Shown here: positions 10,912-23,436 of the stretch, piece after piece | Numbering within the stretch: the first letter of the stretch is position 1 | How the letters are laid out: every line of letters starts with the position of its first letter | Assembly (NCBI GenBank): GCA_043228905.1 | Contig: JBHGNT010000006.1 | Coordinates: 7,626,001-7,690,000 of the forward strand | Reading direction: 5' to 3' | Length of the DNA: 64,000 bases | From: Azolla caroliniana | Taxonomy: Eukaryota; Polypodiophyta | Program-made: the position numbers and the translations under genes | The notes under the pieces: generated by a model | Seen by the model: only the letters and a program-made list of their open reading frames with translations | Told to the model about the DNA's origin: nothing | The model's database searches: none

Positions 10912-10995
10912 AACGACCTACATTCTATCATACACAGGGAAGAAACAGGGATCGAATGCTTCTCGATCTTCCGCACTGACGACTTTGCATCAACA
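10708..10995 (+). repeat. 3' LTR of Copia A
   Basis: 288 bp, matching 291-580 except for the CT-run length. The palindromic TATA is at 10797-10814. The second TAAGG copy follows at 10996-11000. Confidence 0.95.
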
Positions 10996-11338
10996 TAAGG
11001 ATCCGGTGGTATTGGTTTATCCTTGAGCTAATTAAACATTACAATTTGATCAATCTTTCCTAATGTTTCTCTTTTCCAGTTATCTTCCCCTAAAATCGGG
11101 AAAGTTGTTTCATCAAACTGGCAATCGACAAAGCTAGTTGTAAATAAATCGCCAGGTGTAGGTTCGAGATAATGAATGATTGAAGGAGAGTTGAAACCCA
11201 CATAAATTCCAAGACAACGTTAAGGACCAAGTTTCCTACGGTAATGTGAAGAAATAGGAACATAAACTACACACACAAATACTCGTAAATGAGAAATAGA
11301 GGGTGGAAAACCTATCATGAGTTGATGGGGAGAGTAAA

Positions 11339-11806
11339 TGTAAAGAATCGTGTATGATTCTTGTGTAGCAGAAGAGATGTGTGTTATTTTATGTGTGAGA
11401 GGACTCAGGAAAGAGAGAAAAGAAGAGAAACACAAGATAGATTAGATAGAATGGGAACATAATGAAGTACTCAAGAAGAAGATGTATATTCACAAGTAAA
11501 GTAAGAGATACAAAAATGTAGCATTACAAGGAGTCCCAACCGACTTAGTATGAAGTAAGAGAAAGGTGTTTTATATAAGGTCACCCTCTCTCTTCATTAA
11601 CTCACTACAACTACTCTCTCTTGGGGAATGTGAAGACTCATAATCATGGGGAATATGGAACTCATTAGTTATGTGTCATAGAATATGATTCTATGACACA
11701 TAGTTAATGTGTAGAGGGTAGTGGTGTGACTCTTGACCTTTGAGTGATCATAGATTCTCAAAATGTGTGTTCACACACTAGAGTACGTTGAGCTTGATTC
11801 TCAATA
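11339..11806 (-). repeat. solo LTR in Copia D (family of Copia C LTRs)
   Basis: 468-bp sequence starting TGTAAAGAATC and ending GATTCTCAATA on the plus strand, resembling the LTRs at 46687, 49214 and 51711 at both ends. It is flanked by GTAAA (11334-11338 and 11807-11811), and the integrase reading of D continues across it. Only one LTR and no internal sequence: typical of LTR-LTR recombination. The final base triplet ATA, instead of ACA, is a point change. Confidence 0.85.
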
Positions 11807-12437
11807 GTAAACATGATATGATGATGACTGTAATAAGAGAAGTTGCGTTGCATGAAGTACTGCATGTCCCCGTGTTGAACTAGGCAAATTCGATTTGGGA
11901 AGAATCAACCGCACAATTACTTGGATTTGTTTAATCAAAGATTCAACCATACCATTTTTTAGTGTGAACATGAGGAGTTGAAACTTCAAAATTAATACCG
12001 ATAGATTCGCAATAGCGAATAAAGGTTGTTGACATAAACTCGACAGCGTTGTGCATCCGAATTAACTTAATTGGAAAATCTGGGAATTGAGCATGCAACT
12101 TGATGATAAGGAGAGGAGTCAAGGCAACACCATGTTGCAAGTAGAAAGAAGTGTGACATGAGAAAAACACAATGAAGCATCTTTGACTCCCATGAAGTAA
12201 TAAAATGGTCCAGAAGGAGGGTGCCAGGATGACCTAGTCTATCATGCCAGAGATCCATTATATATGTATTGACTTTCGAGGAAATATTGGAGTGGTGGGC
12301 AAATGAAGCCATGCGGATCTCTGGGGATTTAATGTTGAAACAATACAATTGATTTGGTAATACTTCTAACTCATCAATAACTTGGGTAGTGATTGACAAG
12401 TGCTTGACAATTCACATTGTCTCTTTACCATCTTGTT

Positions 12438-12999
12438 TAACAATCGGCAACGGTTCGGTTTGAACCGAACCGAACCGCGAAACCGTGGTTTAACAGCTTA
12501 ACAATTTCAATGGTTCGGTTCAGGTTTAGGTTTTTTTAAACGGTTCGGTTCAGTTTCGGTTCGGTTTCAACAGTAAAAAATCACGGTTTAAACGGTTTAA
12601 CAGTTTAACGGCTTTTATTTATTTTTATTTTTATTTTTTTAAAAAACAAATTCTAAAAATTCTAAAAAAAAATTAAAATGATTTTTTAACAATCAATATC
12701 ATTTTTACACCTTATTCTCACATTTTAGGAACATCTAAAAATTCTAAAAATTCTAAATAATGAAATATTATAATTTTAAAAAAATTTAAAATTAAAATTT
12801 AAAATTTTGACCTATGTTGAAAACCGAAACCGAACCACGAAACCACGGTTTAATGGTTTAACAGTTTGAAAAATGTTTAACCGTTCGGTTTCGCGGTTTG
12901 GTTCGGTTTGGTTCAGGTTTCAAAAAATTTAAACGGTTCAGTTCCAAACCGGTTCGGTTTGGACCCTCTCAAACCGAACCGAACCATTGCCGATTGTTA
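12438..12999. mobile_element. hAT-type MITE with GGTTCGGTT subterminal arrays
   Basis: 562 bp with terminal inverted repeats TAACAATCGGCAA / TTGCCGATTGTTA and the 8-bp target duplication ATCTTGTT (12430-12437 and 13000-13007). Eight-base duplications are the hallmark of hAT transposition. Both subterminal zones are packed with AACCG/CGGTT words in inverted arrangement, while the core (12600-12830) is extremely AT-rich. No transposase frame is present, so it is non-autonomous. It interrupts the protease/pre-integrase boundary of Copia D. Confidence 0.9.
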
Positions 13000-13865
13000 A
13001 TCTTGTTCCCATGTCATGAGGTGGTATCCATTGTGTCGCACATATGCAAATGCAAGAAGATTTCTTGGCAAGGTAGATCCATAGATAACATCATGGATTT
13101 CCAAGAAATTGCCACTTGGAAATTGGATAGTGGCAGGGCCTCTTCCTTGTCCAATACAAGAACCAACTATAGTCTTGATGTCGAAAGGGGCTTGATCTTT
13201 AATATGATTAAAGAATTCTTTATTGCATAGAATAGTATGTTGAGGCGCAATCAATAAGACAAAGAAAACAGATTGTATGCAAATCAATCACATGGGCTTC
13301 AATCATGTTAGCTTCGGGCTCAAATTCCAAAGGTTGATCCATAAAACTATATTCCAAGATTGGAATTGATGGTGAGATCATTGATGTTTCTGCTACCATA
13401 TTAGCCTCCATTTTCCTATCTTGACCTTGCTTGCCATACTTCTAGTAAAGATCAACATGAAACTTAGAAGTTCAACAAGTATTTGCCCAGTGGCCCCTCG
13501 TAAACCACATCGAAGATATGAATTTGATGAAGGCTTATCTTGACTTGACTTTGATTGATGGTGCATTAGCTTGACTTGATTACTTGTGGGATGTTGATTC
13601 CTTTGTTGATTTCTTCCTGCTCTTCCTCCTCCTCGACTCTGTGCATATGGGTGTTGATGACGATGTTGTTGTCTAGAATAATTACTCTCGACATGCGTCA
13701 AATCCTTGAATTGTAGAGGAGTCGCAGGTTGACTAACTAGGAGGAAGTTTGTCATTCTTGAGGAGAACTTGGTGGTGTTGCTCAGCGACAAGAAGTGCAG
13801 ATAAAAGTTCAACATAGGTTTTAAAATCACGAATTCAATATTGTTCGGAAAGATTAAAATTTGGA

Positions 13866-16800
13866 GATAGATCTCATATGCTATGCTCTTCTATATATAT
13901 TCCCAAAATGATTAAGATACATGAGTTTATGACCCACCAGATGATGGGATGCATGCATACTATTTACATTATGAAGTCTTGTTACCTAAAGCTTAAGACT
14001 CATATAGATATAACATGACTCATTACATGCATGAGTTCATAACATTTGTCACTTTTTAATTCAAATGTTCAATTATTTGGCAATTTTGTTGGTTTTAATG
14101 ATAGATTTGCTATATGGTGATGTAAGGGTATAATGTCGATTGGATCTTTGCATTATTACAAACAACTTGGAAGTTGGCACACATACATCTAGGGCAAAAA
14201 ATGTAAATTGATGTCCAATTTACAAGATTATTGACGTTTATTAAGTAAAATATTCATGTTTATATATTTATATCATAAATATGTATTTAATGTTGGTTAA
14301 CATTTGATATGTATAATACATTAGTTTCATGAGTTGTAGGGGGCATGTGACAAAAAAAAGTGGTTTCACTAAATTTGTATGGTGCAACATCACGATTCAC
14401 AATATATGTTGGTCCCATTTGTGACCTTAGAAGTTGCTTTTAATGGTGTGTTAAAGTGCATACAAGTTTTTAAAAATAATGTTCATGGTTGAAGACTAGA
14501 TAGAAAACCTTGGACGTGTGATGTTTATTTGACAATAGTAAATCTTCTACCATGATATAAACATTTATTAGTTGGGACAATCTTCACTCAATTGAAAATG
14601 CATTGCATGGACACTAGTATATTGTTTTGTCTGAAGATTCACATGAGACTTTGTCAAAGAAACATATGTGAGGTAAGAGCATCCTAGGTTGGGAAGAAAA
14701 GTTTCATTATGTAACTAGCACTTTGTTCTATTGTCCATAAAAGCACTAACATTTCTCTTGTACATCATATAGGGAAGAGACATGGGAACAAGCCAAAAAG
14801 TCCACATGTCTCTAGCCATGCACTTTTCCTCTAAAAGTAATTCTCGCAATTGTAATCAAGTGAAGTAATAAATTATCTTCACATTGGTTTATGGGATCTA
14901 CGATAAACAATGAGATTGCTCATGATGTAATTACAAAATACAATCTAACAAACAATTATTCATATTTGTTTGGGTGTACATACGTATACTAACATTACCA
15001 ATGGATGTTTCTCCCTCAATCTATTGTCTCTTCTCCATGGAAAACCTATTTGTTTTCAGTTTCAAAAGTGGCCTATTTCACTAGACAATATTGGTATGTG
15101 TAAGGGTTGAACCATGACCACCTAGGTTGTGGTGAGAAGCAATGAGGCGCTCTGTTCAATGAAGATATATTTCTAATAAAAAAGAAAAGAAAAAACTATC
15201 ACTCCACAATCACAAAATATACTCCATCTAAAGTGTTGATTGACGATGTCGTCTAACATGCCCTCTCCTCCATAGCCTTGTGTTTCATGGAAGACAATCT
15301 ATAAATGAATCATTAGCAATTGTGAGCAATATGTACCAATATTGATTAGTAAGCATGTCATGCATAACTTCTTCCACAACTTTTGCATACTATTGTCTAA
15401 TATTCTTTATCAAATGCAAGTTGTATGCAAAGAAAACTTCTTAAAAATAAATTGCAAGTTGACACTTACTAACGAAGCCCATCTACCTAAAATGATTAAT
15501 GCGCTCTATATTTACCTCAAAATTTTAAACCAACATCTCGAACATTGGGACAATATTCCCTCATGTCCTCTCTATGTGTAAGAGCTTTTCAGGGTTCATT
15601 TAATGCCTTAAATTGTATATGTATGCACAACACATTGGGGATTATTATAGCCAACACAAACCTGGATATGGATATGGTATATGTTATATTTCGGTGAGAT
15701 CGATACCATTCTTTGTTTCCTTCTTTTTAATGGAAATGCTATGATTCATGTAGAAAAAAGTGAAAATGCAAGTTGAGAGACAAGCACAACAAATGTTTTC
15801 CCTTCAATGGCAAATTGATGCCAACACCATTGCTATGAATTGAAAAATAAAAAGGGCAAGTTAATTACAATTAATAAATGCTCATTGATTTGATCAATGG
15901 GAAATAAAATGCTTTCGTTGTCAAGTGTAAAGTCGAACTTGCCATATTTGCATTGTTAGCAAGCTTAACTAAGCATTAGACTATAGTATTTCACATTGAA
16001 AAGTTTGAGAATAAAAATAAACTAAGTCATTGGTTTCTACCATTAAATAAGCCCTCATGTGCGAAAGCATGATGTGAAAATAGTGCCCTTATACATAATC
16101 TATGAGTCTGTAGATGGTAAGCATGCCATCAATATGGAAACTACACCCATGTGTATGCATTATAGCATGACACTTGATTTGTCCCAATCATCCCCCCCCC
16201 TGATGGTCATGCTAGACAAGTACTGGGATTCAAGATCATGTATTGATCTTTCACATCCGTGTACATGTGTAATTACACGTGCACAATGTGCCACGATTGA
16301 ATGCCCAAACTATCAATGTCTTCATAACCCCCCCAAAAGTTGTTTTAACAAGTTATTGCCCAAAACCTACCTTTAAAAAATTCTTAAATTCCCCTTGGCC
16401 AACAAATCACCCATATTGCTTTCGGTGAAATCAATGTCTAGTTGCATTCAGAAGTTTGCTAGTTGTGGCTTGATGCTTGTTGAAAAATAACAAGTTTTGT
16501 CAAGCAGCTGTTTGCTGTTATGTGCATTGTGGACATCGATTACCCCTCCTTTTTTGATATAAAGTCTCACACAACAATAGCCAAATATATATGACAACGA
16601 CCGATAAATAGTAGAGTATCTATAGATACTTAGAGTGTAAATAGCCCAATATGTATATGCAAGTCACTTAAGTAATGGGAAGCAATTTTTTCTCAGGCCA
16701 AAAGGAATAAATCTTAAACTTGAATATATAAACATGGTGTGGTGTGTCTGATTTCCAACATTAACATTTTGCTTTCTCTCTCGAACAATGAGCACAAAAT

Positions 16801-18240
16801 TGTATTCGTTATAAAATTATTCACATGTTCACTTTGAGATCAATATCCACTAAAAATGTGTTCCTACAATAAATCATTTAACAACTCCACATTCCATAAC
16901 TTAAAGGCATGAAAATAACACAACTTGTTAAATAATCATCTTAAAAATCAAGGTTTTATAGAAATATATGATATGTTTGCGCCGTACACCTAATGTTTTG
17001 TACGAAACATCTCTCTAATTTAAAAGCAAATTCCTTTTAGGTCTAGTTGGCATAAATGAATTTCAAGCATAGAAGTAGGTTAACATTCCCATTAGTACTA
17101 TTCATTTGCATTTTGTGTGCATACATGTACATTGGTGGACAACCAATATGTCATCTCTACGATTGTCTCGTTTATTGGTTGCATCATGTTTCCCTATCAT
17201 CGGCATTACCTTTCCCCGTTTCATTTGTTTTTGGAATCCCCATTCCTTATTGTTCAATCTGCAATGTTCATTCTAGCTCTTTTCACTTACATTCATTTTA
17301 TAATAATGAAATATAGAATACACTATTGAAACATTGATAACTTGAGTCTTGTAATACCAAAAGAAGAGATATTTCATAAAATATTATCCACCAATGGTTG
17401 GTAGAAGTAGTTTAAGTACGTGGTGTAATAACTAGTGATCACAAGTTCCATGCAATTGCTATTGACAATTAATTAGAGCTAGTTATTTCAAATTGAGAAG
17501 ATTGCACCGCAACTAAAACATGAGGGACTTAAGAATCCCAAAACATTTGAAGTACACAAGGAAGCATTCTTGTCACCATCGAGTTTCCACTAACAAGCTT
17601 TGGAACTTGGAAGCTTGTACAAAACTTATGCCATTAATCAATATTGTCCTTCTTGGTAGTACTCTAAAAAGAGTGGGGGAGTAAATATGGGCATTGCTTT
17701 CGTTTTTTTTTATCTATTTTCGATTGTCACCTTATTCAAAAAAAGTAATTTCACATTAATACACTTGTAACACGCTAACATTTGTCAATGGCTTTTGGGT
17801 GAAGGATTTTGACCCGAAATATAATTTTCATGCCCAGTTTCCTCGTGAAGTCATTGCATGTCTTGCCAACGTGTTGCCCTTCTTTCAAGCAAGTCGACCT
17901 AGTGTTTGAAGCCCTTCCAACATAAGATGTATTCCTTGTGAATAGCAACCTCACAAATTCACATAATAGTTAGGATCACTAGTTGATATTGAACGCATGC
18001 AAACGTAGAAACGTATTGATACACAATCAAATGACAACAAGCATTCGTATGCATGTGTGTGCACACACCATGCTAACTAATTTCGGAATGTCCACCAACA
18101 CTTAGATTGAGAAGAAAGTGGAACTTTGGATCATAAACACCAACTGCTATTCTATTTTTTTCTCGCTTAGATAATTTGGATACAGAGAATCTATCTTTGA
18201 ATAGGAGAAAAAAATCATCTATTTTGTGTTTCGGTCTTTT
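13866..18240. other. AT-rich intergenic DNA, no supported gene
   Basis: About 4.4 kb with only short open frames (under 110 codons) that have no recognisable domain, no splice-joined coding pattern and no flanking repeats that I could find. A C-rich tract occurs at 16192-16200. Probably decayed transposon sequence, but nothing can be assigned. Confidence 0.6.
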
Positions 18241-18255
18241 TGGGGCCCAAGAGTA

Positions 18256-18315
18256 GGGGGTATGGCGGAATGGTAGACGTTACGGACTCAATCAAATTGA
18301 GCCTGGGTGTGGATA
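18256..18315 (+). pseudogene. trnL-UAA (fragment): nuclear fragment of plastid trnL(UAA): 5' exon and intron start
   Basis: GGTATGGCGGAAT-GGTAGACG followed by TACGGACT matches the plastid trnL(UAA) 5' exon, and the bases after it (AAATTGAGCC and the following G/T-rich stretch) match the start of the plastid group I intron (consensus AATTGGATTGAGCC). Similarity fades after about 18315; the 3' exon is not present. Several substitutions and one deletion show that it is a fossil plastid insertion, not a working tRNA. Confidence 0.65.
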
Positions 18316-18890
18316 ATGGAAAGTACATGACAAAATAGATGACTGTAGGGCTCTTTTTAACATCACATTTATCCAAACTTTACATAGAAGAAGCCATCAA
18401 CAATATCTCACCAAGGGTTAAAATGGGCTCCTCCTAATAAAGGTATTTAGTCATGAATTGTGTAACAGTGAGAAACATAGTGTCACTATAGAAGATGCCA
18501 TTAGGATAAATAGCACATTTAAAGGCATCAGAAAGAATGTTTGACAGTTGTCGAATGGAAAGCAATGTGGGCTAAGACAAACACGCATGGGCTACTATGT
18601 CTAGGTGATCGATTGCTTGAAGGATGTGAACTCCTTTGGGTTTGGGCACACAATCATGATTGGGGATGGATGGGATGGGATTCAAAGCATGCTTAACTAA
18701 GGCTTGAATGCAAGAGGAGGGGCGGACACAGACACAGACATGAAGATGTAGACGAGGTGAACGTGTGCTTGGTAACAAGAGCTGGGGAATAGATACGGTG
18801 AGATCGATTGTCGGTTGAGGGAGGGAGGGGCTTCCTTCCGGACATTCGATTGACCTCCTCAATGCTCATGTGAGTGGGTCATGTTAGGAG

Positions 18891-18943
18891 AAAAAGCAAA
18901 AGCAAAAGCAAAAGCAAAAGCAAAAGCAAAAGCAAAAGCAAAG
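18891..18943 (+). repeat. (AAAAGC)n microsatellite
   Basis: About eight to nine tandem AAAAGC units, 670 bp upstream of the VAN3BP-like start codon. Confidence 0.95.
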
Positions 18944-19327
18944 GATGGAAGGAGCAGAGAGAGAGAGAGAGAGAGTGGTAAGGGTAAAGAGAGCAATGTA
19001 TAATGTAATAATAGAGGCAGTACCTTTATATGTTATGTATGTATGTATTCTGTGTGCCCACAGAGGAAGCTGCTTTTTCTGTCTTATTATTTATTATTGC
19101 TGCTACAGATTCTCCTTCTTTCTTTCTGCCCACGCACACACCCCATACATACTGAAGTGATACATATGTATACAGTATATGTATGTATGTATATGTACAT
19201 ATATGATATGCCCATCACAAACATGTCATATATATGTATGTAGATATGTATGTACATATATATACATACATACATACGGCAGAAGAAGAGAAAAGGAAGA
19301 CCAGCGAGCCAGATAGAGGCAGGTCCC

Positions 19328-19389
<62 letters not shown>

Positions 19390-19401
19390 TGAGAGAGAGA
19401 G

Positions 19402-19432
<31 letters not shown>

Positions 19433-19611
19433 TGGAGAGGTAGAAGTAGAATGAGAATGTGAGAGATTGAGTAAGGCAGAGTGAGAGGTTTCAGAGAAGG
19501 GTAGAGAGAAAGAAAGAAAGAAAGAAAGAAGCATGCATTTTATGAACATCTAGAGAGTGAGAGAGTCCTTGTGGATTCTTCTTCTTCTTGTGAATATTGA
19601 TTTAATTGAGC
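18944..19611 (+). promoter_or_regulatory. promoter/5' UTR of the VAN3BP-like gene, microsatellite-rich
   Basis: Contains a GA run (18957-18975), ATGT/TATG repeats (19030-19280), a long (GAGAGT)n array, (GA)n and (GT)n, and (GAAA)n at 19510-19530. The last 60 bp carry a CTT-rich leader directly before the ATG. Long GA tracts close to the start are typical of plant GAGA/BPC-bound promoters. No confident TATA box was selected among the many TATATA stretches. Confidence 0.5.
19329..19431 (+). repeat. compound (GAGAGT)n-(GA)n-(GT)n microsatellite
   Basis: Ten or so GAGAGT units (19329-19390) run into GA dinucleotides (to 19404) and then GT dinucleotides (to 19431), all within about 280 bp of the start codon. 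Confidence 0.95.
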
Positions 19612-22590
19612 ATGGCACACAAGAGAGGTTCCCCTTTGGTCTCTAGACCCACACCCCTACCCAACATAGAAGAAGACTCACCCATGGCAATCTCAGAACC
19701 TCAACTTCTGCAACAACAACGGCAGCAGCAACAACAACATAATCATCATCATCATCATAACCATCAATATAGTAATCATCATCGTCATCAACGGCAATAT
19801 CCTCCTGACTACGACACCGCATTTGGACCCCCCGAGACCCCATTGGAGCCCATGGAGTTCTTATCAAGGTCATGGAGCATTTCCGCATTGAAAATCGCAA
19901 ATGCCCTTGCTCCCTTCTCCGCATGCTCCGACACGAGAAAGAAAGGTTCAGGATCGGCACTCGACTCAGAAGAACAGGTGATTGATGCTCCGGCTTCAGC
20001 TCCTTTCCGGTTCCCAACTGTCAGCACCGCCCACTTGGTCATGGAATGCATCTCGGCACATCAATCAGTATGTTTTTAGAGTTTTTCTTTTGTTTGTCCG
20101 TTGAATGATTTGTTTTCTTCTTGAATAGGTCTAGGGTTCTGTTTTTTTGGGGTTTTAAATTCAGGTAGTGGTTTTTGTCTCATGGTATGTTTTGGGTCTT
20201 GTTTCTGTTGTTGTTATTTTCGTCTAATGGATGCTTTCAAGTGGGTACCTTATAGTGTTTTTTGTCTAATTAATGGTTTCTTCTGGGTAACTTATGTTCT
20301 TGTTTTTCTTATTTCTCCAATGTGATGGCTTAATTTGGGAAAGTTTATGGTTTTGTTGTAGTTGTTGATTAATGGATGGGCTCTTTTGGATATGTTAGGG
20401 TTTCCTTTTTTTGGGTTGTCTAATGTATGTTAGTTGGGCTTTGCTTTTGGTTGTTTGCCTAATGTTACGTTTAAGGTCTTGTTTCTATTGTCAAATGAAT
20501 GCTTTCTGTCGGGCAAGTTATGGTTTTGTGTCACTTCCATCACGTTTGTCTAATGTTACATTTAGGGTATTGTTTCTGTTGTCGAATGAATAGTTTCTTT
20601 CTAGGAAGTTATGGTTTTGTGTTCCTTCCATGCCTGATGGCATCGTTTTGGTAAGATAGGGTAAGTTAGGGCTTTTGCCTGTGTTGTGTGCTGTAACATC
20701 ATTTCATGTCCAAATGGTTTTTTTTGGTCAAGTCAGGATTTTTAACACATTACATCTTTGATGATTTATTTTCAGTAAGTTAGGTTTCCTCTTTGTTATG
20801 AGGTCATTCCGTGGCTGATAGGTTATTTAAGCTAGTTTATGTGGGGAAACAAACAACTTGTGTTTCTATTGTAAGAAAATTTGCTGAAGATTTATTTGTG
20901 GAATATTTCAGGACCTTTCTCCTGTGTCCAAGAGGAAATCACATAGCAGCATTACCTCGGGGAATGTTGTTGCAAACTATCCCGTAAGCCCCCCTTGGCA
21001 AGGGGATGAACTTATGGTATTTTCGTGCTTTTTTACTTTTGTTTGATATTTGCTATTACATTTAGTTTTGCCTCACATCATTGTGACCTATATAGAGGCA
21101 GTGTGAGCTTTTAAAGGGACACTTTAAGTAGCTGTTAGGATGAATATTAGCCCCTGTTTATTTTCCTTGAAACTGTACCAAACTCATCTTGGTTTGGCAT
21201 CTAGCTTTTGTGTCTCTTCACAGGTCTCATCCTAAATATGAGTATTCCCAAGTCCTCGACAACTATGAACCTTAAAACTCTTTTGTTTTTGGGAGCATGT
21301 GAATTTGCAAAATAGTAACCTATCATTGGAGTTAGTTAGAAGGAAAGAACAGCTTGAACACTACATTAGCATGTGGATAGGTATCAAAGTCTGGGTAGCT
21401 TTGGTTTTTCCTGAAAACCTGGGGTTTATAGATAAATGCTAGCGTCCATTTGTCCATTTATCCAGTCCAGTCTTGCAGTGGTGCTAAATCTGGGGTATAG
21501 TGGCCATCTTCTCCATTTACCAAGTCCAGTCTTGCTGTGGTCTAAAACTAGGTTTTGTCTAATTGCCAGTGAGTGGATGAACCTTGGCTTGAGGTCCATT
21601 GATTAGGTGGTGAGGATTCTCTAATCCTTCTATTTGTCAATTGATAGTCTATGTTAGGTATTTGATCCTAAAAGCTTGCATCACTGGTGTGATGTTTGCA
21701 AGGCCTTTTTTTTTACTCAGGGACAGTTGATTGAACAGGAAATAATTGAAATCAAGAGGTAGACGTCGAGACTAACATTTGAACAATTGCTTGGCAGTTT
21801 TGTCGAAGTTTCAGTGGTGTGAGGAATCCGTTGCGAGACATCTCTCTACGTAAGTGGCTGAAAGATTTGAGAGAAAGGAAAAAGGAAGTAAATCGAGCCC
21901 ACAGTGCACAGATACATGCTGCGATTTCTGTGGCTGGAGTTGCAGCTGCCATAGCTGCGATTGCAGCTGCGACAGCCACATCAGCAACAGCCACCTCAGC
22001 AGCCAATGAGGATATCCAGAGTAAGACGAGCATGGCAGTAGCTTCTGCTGCAGCTCTAGTTGCTGCCCAGTGTGTAGACGTAGCTGAAAGCATAGGAGCT
22101 GATCGTGATCAGATGGCTGCTATCATAAGCTCAGCAGTTAATGTAAAGCTCCCTGGAGATGTAATGACGTTAACCGCAGCTGCAGCCACTGGTATAGATA
22201 TATGGCATATGCAAAAGTAATTTATGGGTTTTCTATATTATCTTGCAAGCTATAATTATTGTGATGGGTTTGTGGCAGCTTTGAGAGGAGCTGCAGTGTT
22301 AAATGCTAGAGTACTGAGAGATACTGAAAGCATAAGATCACATCTCCCTTGTGATAGTGGGGATGACAATAACAGCTTGATCAACTCTGTGAGAGATTCT
22401 CCCTCTGACGACAGTGAACTGGAGTGTGGGAATCTGGAGTTCTTGAACAGAGGATGCGAGTTTCTCAAGCGCACACGGAAGGGTAAAAATACTTATCTCG
22501 CACATTTACCTTGATATAAACGATGACTAGATATGTAATGATGATGCTACCCTTTTATCTTGATATATATAATGGTGTTATCTCTTTGCA

Positions 22591-22626
<36 letters not shown>

Positions 22627-23436
22627 ATGTTTATGTATGTATATATATTATAGTAGTGTTATTCTTTACCTTTTGATGTATATATGAGACTGTGCTATGT
22701 TTTTCTCTTAATCCATATGATGGTGTTATATTTATTCATTTGCTATGTAGTAGTTATTTTTCAGAGTTCTATTGAAATGTTAACTTGCCCATTTTGCCCT
22801 TCAGGTGATGTGCATTGGAGGATAGTGTCTGTCTATCTTGATAAAAACTCCCAGGTATGTTGTATCACTGTCAAAAAGATTAGAGAAATCGTTCAATTGT
22901 CTGAGTGAAAACAAAATGCAAAATTTTGCTCATCCATCAAAAGATGGGGGGAATCAAATGCAAAAATGTGGCACATGTGTTGTGAACCATCTATTATTAG
23001 TCTTTGCTTCTTTAATGCTAATGAACGGCTTTTTGTAACTCCTTTTGTTTTTGAAAGGTGGTGGTGAAATCTCAGAGTAAATACATGGGTGCTGCCATGA
23101 TAAAAAACCGAAAACGTAAGTTGTCCATCTCCAAACATCAAAATAACTGAATGAGTTCTTGAAAGTATAAGCAATTTGTCTTCCAAACAGTCACTAATAT
23201 TTTCTTTCTTGGAATACAATATTTGGGAAGCAGGTTTTGTCATTGGTGTGCATACTGACATACCTTGTTCGTGGGAAAGTGGTAACCATGATGGTGGAGA
23301 GAGAAGATGGCATTTTGGTATAAAGACTGATCAAGGAGTAATGGAATTACAGTGCAAAAACGAAGCACAACACCGGCTATGGACTGAAGGCATATTGCAT
23401 TTGCTTTCGGTGTCAAAGCATAAAAGAAACATTTGA
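19612..23436 (+). CDS. VAN3-binding protein-like (FORKED family; auxin canalization DUF828 + PH_2)
   Basis: Seven exons with GT-AG borders and consistent phase: 19612-20067, 20912-21016, 21798-22191, 22279-22482, 22805-22854, 23058-23115, 23234-23436; 489 residues. Residues 31-61 are a Gln/His-rich tract. MEFLSRSW at 81-88 and the [12 protein letters not shown] plus AHSAQIHAA...[14 protein letters not shown] block at about 206-247 are hallmarks of the plant-specific DUF828 (Auxin_canalis) family. [11 protein letters not shown] (319-329) precedes a C-terminal PH_2 domain (about 387-485, ending in the GVMEL...[11 protein letters not shown] helix). Family members act at the trans-Golgi/plasma membrane with the ARF-GAP VAN3 in PIN trafficking and leaf-vein patterning. 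The ATG at 19612 is the first in frame after a CTT-rich leader. Gene model and family are firm; which paralogue is not. Confidence 0.92.

Larger units (their letters stand above)
291..10995 (+). mobile_element. young Copia LTR retrotransposon 'A' (interrupted by A2)
   Basis: Complete element with 5' LTR, tRNA-Met primer binding site, gag-pol, polypurine tract and 3' LTR. It is flanked by the 5-bp duplication TAAGG. Without the A2 insertion (2954-8287 including one duplication copy) it is about 5.37 kb, normal for Copia. Gene order gag-protease-integrase-RT-RNase H identifies Ty1/Copia. The two LTRs read the same apart from the length of a CT run, so insertion was recent. It landed inside old Copia D. 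It cannot make a full polyprotein now because A2 splits integrase. Confidence 0.95.
11001..13865 (-). pseudogene. old Copia element 'D': gag to integrase remains
   Basis: Several minus-strand frames in Copia order, broken by stops and insertions. A zinc-knuckle/gag-like segment rich in R/G/Q lies near 13400-13830. The protease-to-pre-integrase region (GYHLMTWEQD, coded near 13000-13030) continues into LWHDRLGHPG near 12300. Integrase follows (RIHNAVEF, VESLIKQIQ near 11940-12100), then PPSISHLRVF and a GIYVGF-like segment near 11180-11330. The MITE at 12438-12999 and the solo LTR at 11339-11806 interrupt it. The 5' LTR cannot be delimited; the 13865 boundary is approximate. Confidence 0.75.

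Noticed and set aside
16059-16376. 105-codon plus-strand frame in AT-rich spacer
   Set aside because: No domain, no splice-compatible neighbours, and it runs through a C-rich tract.
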